DNA of 64,000 nt, from contig WHVA01000095.1 in NCBI GenBank assembly GCA_015179125.1, positions 62,001 through 126,000 of the forward strand. The letters are read 5' to 3'. The notes under the pieces are model-generated. The model had not been told where the DNA came from, made no database searches, and saw only the letters and a list, made by a program, of their open reading frames with translations. Shown in pieces: positions 22,500 through 33,248 of this stretch. The stretch's first letter is position 1. Each line of letters starts with the position of its first letter. The stretch comes from Gautieria morchelliformis (taxonomy: Eukaryota > Basidiomycota > Agaricomycetes > Gomphales > Gomphaceae). The translations under genes and the position numbers were made by a program.

Positions 22500-22792
22500 A
22501 ATATCATTAGATGAGCACCAAAAATAAGCACTTTGGAGCACTGAATTTCAGATACTAAAAAACATGCAAGTATGTGAAAAAAAAAATTGAAACACAATCG
22601 CCCTCTTCATTCTGCCATCATAGCCCCACTTAGACATCCATTCACAGTGATTGTATATTGTGCAAGCCAAGTGATATGCTCCATAGGGCCGATGAATCTG
22701 GAAAGCATTCGGCCGTTGAACTGTTTGCTGGAATCAGATGGTGCATGGACAGCGATGGAATTGACCATGGCATGGGGGAATGGGGGCCATGT

Positions 22793-22945
22793 CAGGGGAC
22801 ACCCTGTTTTCCAGTTCCGACACCACACCAAGTTCCGACTCCATTTCCAACTCCGGTTCCAGTTCCAATTCCATCTCCAACTCCACTTTCAAAAATGATT
22901 CTGCTTCTGGGAGAACTTCCACCAGTTCTGTTCACTTTGATGGCG
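22793..22945 (+). repeat. Degenerate hexamer repeat (NNTTCC)n, copy 1
   Basis: From GTCAGGGGACACCCTGTTTTCC, the sequence is a run of TTCCGACTCCATTTCCAAC-type hexamers with TTCC every six bases. It ends in a block reading GATTCTGCTTCTGGGAGAAC and a CACCAGTTCTGTTC tail. The same unit recurs at 23287-23435. It interrupts the accessory ORF of gypsy element B. The minus translation (GVGTGTGVGN-like) is low complexity only. Confidence 0.8.
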
Positions 22946-23125
22946 TAGTGGACCTCGTTGGCTGGTATGAGTTCCCGCCATTGGTTGGTGATGTGGAACA
23001 GATCATACATCTGCTATCTGAGGGGGGAGGGAGGCTTGGTGTTTTTTGGAGCAAGCCTCCTCATCCACATCCATACATCCACGTCGTGGATGTTTAGGCT
23101 GCCATCTGGGTTGTCGTGGATGGCT
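22946..23125 (-). pseudogene. Accessory ORF fragment of gypsy element B
   Basis: Minus-strand pieces LNIHDVDVWMWMRRLAPKN, KPPSPLR and MYDLFHITNQWRELIPANEV match the accessory protein downstream of the chromodomain in element A (44250-44420). This shows the ORF is a shared trait of at least two copies of the family. Here it is bounded by the hexamer repeat on one side and an LTR fragment on the other and carries a stop (TGA/TAG-type break) between KPPSPLR and MYDLF. Confidence 0.8.
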
Positions 23126-23276
23126 GGCGGGACGCGTATAGTTCTTGTGTGGGAACTGCACGGCGGTTCCCCAGATCTTACCTTACACTGTCACTATGTA
23201 GCACACAGAATAACCACATATTGGTCAAGTTCCGCTTGCCCTTGTGATACAAGGTTCTAAGATACACTCTCTTACA
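23126..23276 (+). repeat. LTR-A 3' fragment, plus orientation
   Basis: GTATAGTTCTTGTGTGGGAA to CTCTCTTACA matches the 3' two-thirds of the element A LTR (34532-34680) and the reverse complement of the element B LTR. It is opposite in orientation to element B on either side, so it is an inserted or inverted fragment rather than B's own LTR in place. Confidence 0.75.
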
Positions 23277-23286
23277 CTTGCGGCTG

Positions 23287-23480
23287 TCAGGGGACACCCT
23301 GTTTTCCATTTCCAGTTCCGACACCACACCCAGTTCCGACTCCATTTCCGACTCTGCTTCCAGTTCCTATTCCATCTCCGCCTCCGCTTTCGGAAATGAT
23401 TCCGCTTCTGGGAGAACTTCCACCAGTTCTGTTCGCCTTGCCAGTTCCACTCCAATTTCCGACTTCCACTCTCGGAACAG
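23287..23480 (+). repeat. Degenerate hexamer repeat (NNTTCC)n, copy 2
   Basis: Direct repeat of the block at 22793-22945 (same GTCAGGGGACACCCTGTTTTCC entry and GATTCCGCTTCTGGGAGAAC-like exit), about 494 bp downstream, followed by a further 40 bp of TTCC hexamers. Confidence 0.8.
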
Positions 23481-23698
23481 TGTCGGAAATCAAGCGGCTC
23501 GCGTAATAGGTGGCATCAAGGGTTGATCAAGGGTCAGGGAGGTCAGGAGGATGCAGGGTTGATGGCGGGTGCCAAGTGTTGTCCCTGGCTGCGCAGCGTA
23601 GTATAATACGGGCTCGCTGACATTGGGGGTCCTTAGACTTTTCTCTTTGGATTTCCCCTTGTCAGGTGAGAATCCCCTCTCTTGTATACTCTGTTCAT

Positions 23699-24911
23699 TT
23701 ATACATACTTTGGATTTCCCCTTGTCAGTTGTGTGGTAGTGTGATCTCCACAACCAGCCAGGGTTGCCCTTACAGCGGTCATGTCTTCAGAGTCAATCTC
23801 CGAGGCCACCTGCTCGTGGATCGCCTGTTGGATGGTTTTGCCATCCTTTGCTGGGGCTGTGTAGGTCCCTTGGTTCCTCAGTTCATTTCTGAACTGTATG
23901 TCCTGCACGGACAGGATGGTCGGCGGTGGCATTCGTCACCGGGCGTGCACCTCTTGCTGCTCCTCAGTGGCGCTTTTGTGCCCACTGTCTGTTGCTCAGT
24001 ATGAGCCTTGATGGTGGCGGCATTCATTTTTGTCCTCGAGAGCTTGCAGTGTTGCACTCACGCCGGCAATCTCTGTATTGCTCTGGCACACGTCCGCACG
24101 GGACTCCGTCAGTGAAGCCCGTAGACCCGCAAGTGACTTTGCTAGTCCGTGTGCCATTGTGACTATGCCGGCAATTCCATTTGCCACATTTTCCAGCTTG
24201 CGGCCTATCTGCTCATTCATCGCATCGGTGTGTCCAATTTTCTGGGTTGCTTCGTGCAGCTGGTTATTCAGCTGCACTGCTACCATTGTTTCATCAATGG
24301 TGTTTGTCCTTGAGCTCTTTCGACTTGAGCTCAAGTATTCCAAGTCCTGACTGTCATCAGGTGCTCATCGTTTTTGACATTGTTCCTTTGGAGGAACAGC
24401 AGTTATCCGATATTTCAGCCGGGGGGCTGCGTCGCGGTTCTTTACTTGTCGCGACGTCTGGTCCGACGCTGAGCCTTCGTCATTGCTGACAGGTGATTTG
24501 GCTGGACCTTTGCCCTTGTCAAGAGGTGGGGGTGAGTGGGATGGGGATTGTGACTTGTCCCCATCCCATTCGTCTGCTTCATCCACGCTTAGTGACACGT
24601 GGTCAATGGTGTCTACGTCCCCTGGTGCTAGGATAGGTGCCGCGAGGTGTATGACTTCACCGTCTTCTACTTCCTTGGGCTCTGAGCCTAAGGTAGCATC
24701 AGCCGTGGTGTCACTAGGCTGCGCCAGGGTTTGGTTGCGCGAACTACTTGATCGCGTTGTTCAACTGAGCAGGTACATCACAGGTGCACAGTCGAATGTA
24801 GTATGCTGTACTATGTTTGTTTTCTGACGATTTTCTAATCGTCAGCCCAGCGATCTCGTCTAAGATGCTGCAGGAACCACTCTTCAACTGTTTGCTGGAA
24901 GTTCAAAAAAG
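23699..24911 (-). pseudogene. Gag region and leader of gypsy element B
   Basis: Minus-strand frames 24598-24365, 24343-23996 and 23932-23699 correspond in order to the 5' gag of element A: KGKG-containing acidic linker, EYLSSSRKSS followed by a coiled-coil segment, then MPPPTILSVQDIQFRNEL with QQAIHEQVASEIDSE (element A: QQIVREQVVSEPDSE). Each join is a frameshift or stop. The capsid, pol and chromodomain parts are absent between here and the accessory ORF fragment, so B is an internally deleted copy. Confidence 0.8.
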
Positions 24912-25141
24912 TGTAAGAGGTGTGGCTTAATACTTGTGTTATCACAAGGCAGTAGAACTCGACCAATCTGTGGTGATTCTAATACAACATAGTGACAGTT
25001 ACAAGTAAGGTTAAGCTGGGGAATCTGAGGGTTCCCATGCAAGAACTATACAGTGGGTCCACAAGGACCCACTGGCACTATATAAGCTACTGGGTATTAT
25101 GTATTGCCTCACAGCAATACAGGTAAATATGCGTATTTACA
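24912..25141 (-). repeat. 5' LTR of element B (LTR-A family), 230 bp
   Basis: Read on the minus strand it starts TGTAAATACGC and ends CTCTTACA, matching the 34470-34680 LTR with TGTAA/TTACA ends. The bases immediately inside (CTTTTTTGAACTTCC) match those inside the element A LTR (CCTTTTTGAACTTCC), a conserved site where the primer-binding site should be. They do not start with TGG, so the primer is unknown. Confidence 0.85.
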
Positions 25142-25369
25142 TTATGGGCCCCGCCTGTCCTTTAGTTAAACAATAGCCCCTTGGGATTGTAAGACGTGCT
25201 CCCCCTGTTGTTTGTTGGGGTTGAGAGGGTATCTCCCATTTCACCATAAAAACCCTGTATCAACTACAGGCCAAATCTAATTCTTTGCCACGCCCGCCAG
25301 CAACTCACTATTCTTGAAACTCTCTGACTCAAACTACATTGATGGGAAGTATCAGATGGAGGCCTACCA
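25142..25369. other. Spacer outside element B
   Basis: About 230 bp between the B LTR and a 5'-truncated LTR-1 copy. No gene. Sequence around 25330-25369 may be the degraded start of LTR-1. Confidence 0.4.
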
Positions 25370-26605
25370 GACTACTCTGTCCTCCCATTCCTCACTCCAC
25401 CTCCGTGTTCGCTCCAATCGCTCTTGCCCTGTTCGGCGACCGATCTTCGCTGTTCGTGCCACTCACCATAGCCACGCCATCAACGCACGATCAATGTCTT
25501 TGGACCGACTTGGTGGTTCATCACTGGTCCTATCACCTCCTCTGCTCAACCCTCTTCCGATGTTGTTCCTATGATCGGATTGTCACAACTCGTGTATTTC
25601 CTGCACCTAGTTATCCCCGTTTCCCCTTTCGCCATACCTCCTCCGCCTTCGCTCAGCTTTGCCCCTCACTTCAACCACTCCTCCCCTATGTCCTCTCCAT
25701 TTTCCCTTTGTTGCATTCGCCGAACGACTATTCGCTGCTCACATCATTCGCCAGCAGGCACGCCATCAAACACGATCGACGTCCCCTATCCGGTATGATG
25801 GCTTATCACTAGTCCCATCAGCTTCTCGATCCAACCCCTTTGGGTGTTCATATGGCCAGGATGCGTTCGTGGGACGTCCCGTCCATAGGTCATGTGGGAT
25901 CAACCCAGTAGACGAAGAGTCCGTGCAGGGTAGCATGTATGCAGGTCCCAAGACGTGGTTTCGTACATAAGTGCATTCGCCACCCTTATTCTCCGTCATT
26001 TCATGTTCGCACTCCTCCCTCACTCTATTGTATGTTTATTCCATCTATTCCATGTCATGACTGCGCACCCCTATCCAACCCTGACTCACGACGGCCTCTT
26101 CCCTATTCGCTGATACCTTACGAGCATTCGATATAAGTAGTTTGCATTCACATGTACATTCCCCAGTTCAATTATCATAAGTCGTCCATCTTGTGCAAAC
26201 TTGACCTCGCTGTGATCATCGTCTTGAGCCTTCTCCTGGAGATACCTATCTTCAACCAGAAGAGGACTTAGGCATCACTGGTGAGTTCTCATACTTCATC
26301 TTCGTTACCTTAGCCTTCCAACTATTTTCTGTGCTGTCGGTGAAGGGCTCTGAAGGAGTACCTTCGCCGGCGAAGGGATTGTCGCTACTTAGACAGCAGA
26401 CACCTTGCACGTTACATCATCACGTGCCATAGGCTATTTCGCTATGACTGTAGATAGGGCAAGCTCCATTCGGGCAACCCTCTTATCTTGTGAACATTTG
26501 TTGGTTCACCTATTCGCCGAATGGCATACTTATTCGCACAAGTCATTCGGGCATTTGCTGTGTTCACTAATACACGATATTAACGCCTAAAAACCAATCT
26601 TGACA
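25370..26605 (+). repeat. LTR-1 copy in the opposite (plus) orientation, 5' end degraded
   Basis: Reverse complement of the LTR-1 copy at 47638-48905, beginning at the CTCTGTCCTCCCATTCC block and ending CCAATCTTGACA at 26605. It carries ORF shadows only. What follows (from 26606) is not a retroelement leader but the middle of an intron-containing gene, so this is probably a solo LTR inserted into that gene. Confidence 0.85.
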
Positions 26606-27418
26606 GCCAGCTCTAATCAGGATCTGGCCGACCCTGCGCTTGAAATGCTCGGCTTCGATTCTGCTGGTCCTAAATCCAAAGTTGTCAAAGGCAAGAAGAA
26701 GAAGACAAGCAAAGCTGAGAACCCGGTTATTCAAGACATCACTGGCTCAAATGAGAACTCGAACAAGCATAAACGGCCTGCTGCAGATGTTGAGAACCTT
26801 GAACTGCCGGCAAGTCTCTTCATCGTTATTTTGATTCAAATCACTGATATCTGCCGCTTCTGTTATCGGATTACAACAGGCCAAACGGGCCAAGCTCGCC
26901 GTTAAGGTATGTCCAAGTTATTCTTGTCCTCCAGTGGCTTATCATTATCACAGGGCACGTCTCAAACCATGCTTGCCGCTAAGGTATGTCCGAGTTATTC
27001 TTGTATGCCACTGGTTCATCATTCTTTCACACACAGGGCATCCCTCAAAGCAAAAAGGCTATGGTTCATGGCCGTGTTCATATTGCTTATCTAGTTCATC
27101 ATTATTTCTCTCAGCTGGCAAATAAACAGAAGGTGCCAAAGGTAAACCTTTCACATTAATGAGATCTCCTTTCTGACATTTTTTCAGGCCTCATCTTCCA
27201 CCGCTCTCTCGTGCATCTGCCTCAGTATCGCCGTCTTTGTCTGCACCAAGATGATTGCCGTCCTCCTGGATTGTCTCGTTGTGATCTCTGTCGTCAGTTA
27301 CGTCCTCAGGCACTGCTTCAAGTTCACACTCTACTGTACCATAGCCATTATCATAGTCGACACCCTGGGTATCATCGCCAATCATCGATACCGCGTCGTT
27401 GTCGACAAAGGACCCATC
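26606..27418 (+). pseudogene. 5'-truncated intron-containing gene remnant
   Basis: From the LTR-1 end, an open frame reads DLADPALEMLGFDSAGPK, a Lys-rich stretch (KGKKKKTSK) and NKHKRPAADVENLELP; it resumes after an intron as AKRAKLAVK. Two further phase-0 introns (26907-26953 and 26984-27036) bound a 30-nt exon, GTSQTMLAAK. A longer exon follows (GIPQSKKAMVHGRVHIAYLV), ending at a GTAAAC donor near 27142 with a TTTTTTCAG acceptor at about 27188. Basic, possibly nuclear protein; family not recognised. It is cut upstream by LTR-1 and downstream by the solo LTR at 27419. The last segment is also open on the minus strand as an acidic ORF (27191-27424), so which strand codes there is uncertain. 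Confidence 0.45.
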
Positions 27419-27634
27419 TGTCAAGATTGGTTTTCAGGCGTTAATATCGTGTATTAGTGAACACAGCGAATGCCCGAATAACTTGTGCAAATGAGGAAAA
27501 CTTTCTCACGCCCACCATAACACCCAAAAACGCCAAAACACCTTTTTCTCTACACACGCTGTATAAAACGACGCGTAGAGCATCCATAGTTAAAGATAGC
27601 AGCAGAACATACCACCTCAACAAAAAGTGGGGAA

Positions 27635-29306
27635 ATGCCACCAAGCATAGACCCCACACCACCTGCCACGTCACAATCCCGCACGAGGGCCAGCAACCAA
27701 CAGGGTACGAACAAATCCAGAGCCGAGCTGCTAGCAGACCCCTACGCCGCAGTACGCACGAAGGAAGCAGCACGCACCTTCCTGGACAGACAGGGCTTCT
27801 TCGCCAAGGAAGAGCCCGTGACAACAGAACTCCTCAGCCACACGCTCCTATCACTAGCCCACAGCACCTCGGGAAAGTCGCTACAGGAGGGGGTCAGATC
27901 GGTCGCGATACTCATGATGGAAGATTCTATGATTACCGATACCGCTCGATCTTTGATGATCGCCATTCCACTGAAATGCTCGAGGAAGTTCCTTTTGTTT
28001 TGCTGTAGCCACTTGGTCGGCGTCCCAGATCGCAGCTCGAAGACTATTCCCCCATTCGCCAGTCTCTTTGCTCCTACGAAGCAGTCCTTCTCGACCTCCT
28101 CTGTTTGGCTTATCTGTTCCACAGCCTCGTTTGCCTTCGCAACTAATTCTAATTCCGTGAGCTGTTTCAGGGTGTCGTTTTCTGCCATCGCGTCCTTATC
28201 CACCAGCAACTGTCGTTCTCTGGCTCTGGCCCTGGCTAGGGTGTTCGGGTGGGAGAGCGGGACATTTCCCTTCAGCGCCGCCGCGTATGCCGCCTCGCCT
28301 CCCTGTGCACCCTGGCCTCTCGTCCCTTGCTGGTGCTCGCGGGCCTCCTCTACCAACTTGGCCATTCCCTCCATGGAGAACTGCGCAGCCTCCGTTAGGT
28401 TTCTTGCCACCTCTGTCGCCTCATCGAACCTCTCGATAGCTGTTTTCAGCTTTCCTTCGACATGTTTGACCACTATCTCTCCCAGGTTTCCCATTATCAC
28501 ACTCACTGGAAGCTTTTGCAGAGTTAAGAAAAATAGAAAGAGAATACAGCTTGCCACCGGACATGCTGATATCCACCAGATGGATCAAGCCGATCCACAG
28601 GAGAACCGAAGGACAAAGATCAGCCCACATAATTGCCAAGTTCGCGAACACGGAAGCGGCAAACAAAAGCATCAGAGACGGGATAATCATATGGGGAAAG
28701 CGCACCTGGGCTAGGAGAATGAAAAGGGAAATGAGAAGGTGTCTAAAGTGCCAGAAGCACAACACGAGACACATGGCGGCAGACTGCGGGGGACTCGAAA
28801 CATGCGGCACGTGCGGCAAAGGGCACAGGACAGCGGGGTGCGAGGAGACAGACCCGGGCAAATTTAGATGTGTCAACTGTGACAAATACGGACACGCATC
28901 ATGGGACCGAACATGTCCCTCATTTAGAGCCGCGTGCCAGGCAGCGGAGAAAGCCGATCCCGAACACACATACAAATACTTCCCAGACGAGCATCCCTGG
29001 ACGTGGGAACAACAGGGACAGGCGATGGAAACCGAGGATGCGGGAGAAATGTTCAGGAGACTGAGAACGCAACAGGAGGTCCGACAGCAAAACACGACAG
29101 AGCACCAAAGGAACACAGGAGGCGCAGAAGAGAGAGAACAGAGCTACCGAGGGCACAGGGGAGCAAACCCGCCAAGGGGACACAGGGACCAGGGATGGGC
29201 GAACAACCACGATAGACAGAGGCGGCTAGACGAGTTCGGAATAACAGTTAGCCAACAGGAAGAGAGCTTGAGGGACGATGACATTAACGACCAATACCGC
29301 GGATGA
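27635..29306 (+). pseudogene. LINE ORF1 (nucleic-acid-binding, triple zinc knuckle) with internal inversion
   Basis: ORF1 proteins of Tad-like LINEs coat the RNA. The N-terminal part (from MPPSIDPTPPATSQ at 27635) is on plus to about 27912. The central part, including GGEAAYAAALKGNVPLSH, KQLTELELVAKANEAVEQ, VFELRSGTPTKWLQQNKRNF and AVSVIIESS, is on the minus strand from about 28501 down to 27912. The plus strand then resumes at SLEAFAELRKIEREYSLPPD and WIKPIHRRTEGQR, followed by knuckles CLKCQKHNTRHMAADC, CGTCGKGHRTAGC and CVNCDKYGHASWDRTC. The order is exactly that expected if about 590 bp were flipped. The stop TGA (29304-29306) overlaps the ORF2 ATG (29303-29305). Confidence 0.9.
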
Positions 29307-32300
29307 ACGAACACAACCCGAACAGAAGCAACCTGCGGATCAGACAACAAAACGTGAACAAGTCACTCACCGCGGTGAATGACTTAATAGCCAAATGCCC
29401 CCCCAAAGAATACGACGTCATCGCTATCCAAGAACCGTACATAGACTTCCTGGGAAACGCCAGGGCATCCCCGCACTGGTACTCAGTGTATCCACCAACA
29501 CATTACCGAGACAAGAGCAAGCGCACTAGATCTATGTTCCTGGTAAGCAAAAGTCTTGCCACAGACGCTTGGGTGGCGCTAGAAGTAGGATTGCCAGATA
29601 TCACGGCGGTGAAGGTCAAAACGCAAACCGGTGTTGTCCTAATATATAACATATACTGTGATTGTACTCACTCAGAAGGCATTAGAGCCCTACAGAACCA
29701 CATGCGAAATCGAGCAGGACAAGAACAAACACAGCAAGAAGAAGTTGATGGAGCAATATGGTTAGCGACTTCAACAGACACCACCCAATATGGGACGAGC
29801 ACAGAAATGCACATCTATTCACAAGGAACAATTTAGATGAGGCCCAGATTCTACTCAATGCAGTGGCAGACCACGACATGCATATGGCGCTCCCTAAAGA
29901 AATACCTACGCTAAGGGCCATGGCTACAGGAAATCTCACGCGTACTGACAATGTCTTTATCTCCGCAGAAATGATAGAGCGCATCATAAGTTGCAAGACC
30001 GTACCTGAGGACCAACCAGCCAAAAGCGATCACTTCCCAATCGACACACTCCTAGACCTCTCGCCGCCGACAACAACCTACATACCAAAAGCCAACTACA
30101 GGCAGGTCGACTGGAACGAGTTCAATGAGGAGCTGCAACGAATACTCAGTGCTAGCATCCCAGACCCATCGCTGAACCATAGATCACAATTCACGCAGAG
30201 CCTCGGAGCAGTGACGGCGGCGATCATGAAGGTGGCAGAAGAAAGAGTGCCCAAGACTAAGCCATACCCATACATGAAGCGATGGTGGTCTGCTGAACTG
30301 ACACACATCAGGACAGAAACCAGGAAGCTCGGACGAAAGTCATATGCTAGGAGGGACGAGCCGAACGATAAAGCGCACAAGGACTATAAGACAGCCAGGA
30401 GTCGATACGCTGCAGTGATAGAGAACTCGAAGCAGGAACATTGGGACGCATTCCTGGAGGAGGTCGACCTGAAGACGGTATGGACCGCGCACAAGTACGC
30501 GTCGACGGATGCAACGGACGGGGGAAAAGCCAGGATCCCGACCCTCATAGGGAAGAGAGAAGACAAAACGAGATGGGTAGCCGATACAAACGAGCAAAAG
30601 GCGGAACTACTCTTCAACACATTCTTCCCAGGGGTGAGACAACAAGAAGAGGATATCCCAGCAGAGCATGATTACCCCGAGCCAGCATTTGAGTATGCCC
30701 CAATCACAGACGAGCAGATACGCAGGGCGATACAGAAGCTCAACCCGTTCAAAGCAGCTGGAGCCAACGGTATCCCTAATATTGTGATCAAAGAGTGCGC
30801 TGACGTTCTGCTACCGTACATAGGTCCATTGTTCCGAGCAACAATCGAGCTAGACATATATCCACCAGAGTGGAGGGACTCGATCACCAGGGTGCTCCGC
30901 AAGCCGGGCAAGGCTGACTACACGGTCCCCGGAGCATACCGGCCCATTGCACTTCTAGACACCTTAGGGAAAGTACTATCAGCGTGTATGGCTGAAGACC
31001 TGGTAACAATGACAGAGAAACATCACCTCTTACCAGCGAACCATTTTGGATGCAGGCCAGGCCGAACAACCACCGACGCGCTCCGCTACATCATCGCAAC
31101 TGCCAAAGATGCGTGGAGGAGAGGCAGAGTGGTAGGGCTGCTGTCCCTCGACATCAAAGGCGCGTTCCCCAGCATTGTGTTAGACAAACTGATACACAAT
31201 ATGAGAAAGAGGGGCGTACCACAGGAATACACGAGATGGATTCGCAGAAGAGTAGAGGGGCGAACCACCACGGTAAGCTTCGATGATTACACCGCACCCG
31301 CAAGGACGGTCGGCAGAGGGATGGACCAGGGATGCCCAGTGTCAGCCATAGCGTATCAGTATTACAACGCCGACCTACTAGAGACAGTTAAAAACGCCAA
31401 CAAAGAAGACTGTGTAGGTTTCGTAGACGACACTACGCTGATGGCAGAGGGAAAGGACCTGAAGCAGGCCTTTGGCAAGCTCGAGGACATAATGAGCAGG
31501 GCCACGGGAGCGGGCGACTGGGCTGAGGCACACCAATGCTCCTTCGAAGTCAGCAAATTTGGACTTATGGGACTCACCAGGAGAAGGGAAAAAGACCCAG
31601 GTGCACCCAGAAAGACTAGACCGATCACGAGACCAACCATCAAAGTCGGACAGCAGATCATCAAGTCGACGGCCATGCACAAGTGCCTAGGAGTTATACT
31701 AGACCAAGAGCTGAGGTTCAGGGAGCACGTCAATTACGCGCTCAAAAAAGGGGAGAAGTACCTGGCGCAGTATAAGAGGCTCGCGAAGAACACGAAAGGG
31801 GTCAAAGCTAAGCACATGAGACGATATTACCTAGCAGTCGCCATCCCGAGAATGCTATACGCCGCTGACATTTTTCTCATACCAGGAACCAGAAACAGCA
31901 AAGGCACCAAAGGATACATCAACAAGCTGGCAAGGATACAGAGACAGGCGGCCCTGTCCATCACTGGAGCCATGAGCACCACGGCGACCGACACGCTAGA
32001 CGCGCATGCCAACTTACATCCCTTCCCACTACTAGTCGCCAAGATAGTGCATAGAGCGGCGACGAGAATAGCATGCCTGCCAGAACACCACCCGTTGGCA
32101 CCAAAAGCCCTGAAAGCCGCGAAGCGTTATGTAAAGAGGCACAGGTCGCCGCTGCACGAAATAATGCACATCTACGACATGCAGCCTGAGATGATGGAAA
32201 AAATACATACGGTGAGCTCCGGGCCCAAATGGGCCCCCAATTTCGAGGCACGCATACCCCATGACAAACAGCAGGCGATCGAAGAGCTAGAAGCTGACAC

Positions 32301-33248
32301 AGCCGATGTCATAGTCTACACGGACGGGTCGAGCATCGACGGAGGGGTTGGAGCAGCCGCGGTGCTGTACAGAGGCGGCATCGAGCAGAAAGTGGTAAGG
32401 CTATACATGGGCTCAGAGCAGGACCACACAGTCTTCGAGGCTGAGCTAGCAGGGGCCGCCATGGGCGCGAAGCTTTTGAGCATGGAAAGGGGAAGGCGAT
32501 ACGTCATCGCAAGTGATAGTCGAGCGGCCATACAAACCACCAGAAGAGAGAAACAGATCCCGGTGCAATATCTTGTCAACGCAATACACCGACAGGTACA
32601 GGGACTGGTGAGGCAACAGCCGCAGACTACAGTGGTTATGAGGTGGGTGCTGGGGCATGAGAGGGTGGAAGGGAATGAAAGAGCCGACGAAGAGGCAAAG
32701 AGGGCAGCGAGAGGGGAGACCAGCGAGGAAAGGCACATACCAATGAGACCAGCGAGGAAAGGCACATACCAATAGAGTGCAGAGGGATTCTGCCCAGAAG
32801 CAAGGTGGCAGAGCTCCAGAGATTCCAGAAACAAGTCAGACAAGAAGCAAAGAGCCACTTCAAGAGATCGCCGAGAGCCAGGGTAGCGCACAAGATCGAT
32901 CCATCCATGCCGTCCATCGCATACACCAAACTCATACATGGAATGTCACGTAGGCAAGCCAGCCTACTTATCCAACTCAGGACGGGGCATGCGGGATTAA
33001 ACAAACACTTGCATAAGATCGGAAAGGTCGACACACCCAAGTGCCCAGGGTGCAGGCGAGCAGACGAAACCGTCCTTCACTTTCTGATTAGGTGCCCAGC
33101 CTACAACGAGCAGAGAAGGACAATGGAGCGGGACCTCGGAAGAGCGGCCACATCGATCAAAACACTCCTGACCAGACCTAAAGCGATGAAACATCTCTTC
33201 AGGTATGTGCGCGGCACAGGCAGATTCACCATGAAGCACGGAGACTAG
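29303..33248 (+). pseudogene. LINE ORF2 (APE endonuclease, RT, RNase H, CCHC), two frameshifts
   Basis: Polyprotein for target-primed reverse transcription. Endonuclease: IRQQNVNKS, AIQEPYID, then a one-base loss near 29763 before DFNRHHPIWDEH, and SDHFPIDT. RT from about 30700: RPIALLDTLGKVLSA, SLDIKGAFPSI, DQGCPVSAIAYQYYNADLL, FVDDTTLMA (catalytic DD). RNase H: VYTDGSSIDGGVGAA, FEAELAGAAMG, ASDSRAAIQ, WVLGHERVEGNERADEEAK. A 29-bp tandem duplication at 32716-32773 causes a shift; the frame at 32805-33248 completes the protein with the CPGCRRADETVLHFLIRC knuckle. Apart from these the frame is open for over 1000 codons. Confidence 0.93.
32716..32773 (+). repeat. 29-bp exact tandem duplication in LINE ORF2
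   Basis: GAGACCAGCGAGGAAAGGCA plus the following nine bases (32716-32744) is repeated immediately at 32745-32773. Since 29 is not a multiple of three, it shifts the frame and truncates ORF2. Reading with one copy removed continues the C-terminal domain in frame. Confidence 0.95.

Noticed and set aside
22793-23480. Possible CRISPR-like array
   Set aside because: Degenerate hexamers without fixed repeats or unique spacers, in a eukaryotic retroelement; not CRISPR.
25301-26605. TSD GCCAG for the plus-strand LTR-1 copy
   Set aside because: GCCAG occurs at 25296-25300 and 26606-26610, but the sequence after the first does not begin with an LTR terminus and the LTR 5' end is degraded; probably coincidence.
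27191-27424. Acidic minus-strand ORF as a confirmed gene
   Set aside because: The same segment is an in-phase exon candidate on plus, with good splice sites; acidic composition may be the antisense of a hydrophobic reading or the reverse, so neither strand can be asserted.
27742-28557. 271-codon minus-strand ORF as an independent gene
   Set aside because: Its protein is the missing central part of the LINE ORF1 and fits between the plus-strand flanks; it is an inversion, not a separate gene.
29682-32939. Large minus-strand open frames opposite the LINE ORF2 (for example 32316-32939)
   Set aside because: They are antisense shadows of a long, GC-biased coding frame with clear RT and RNase H motifs on plus.
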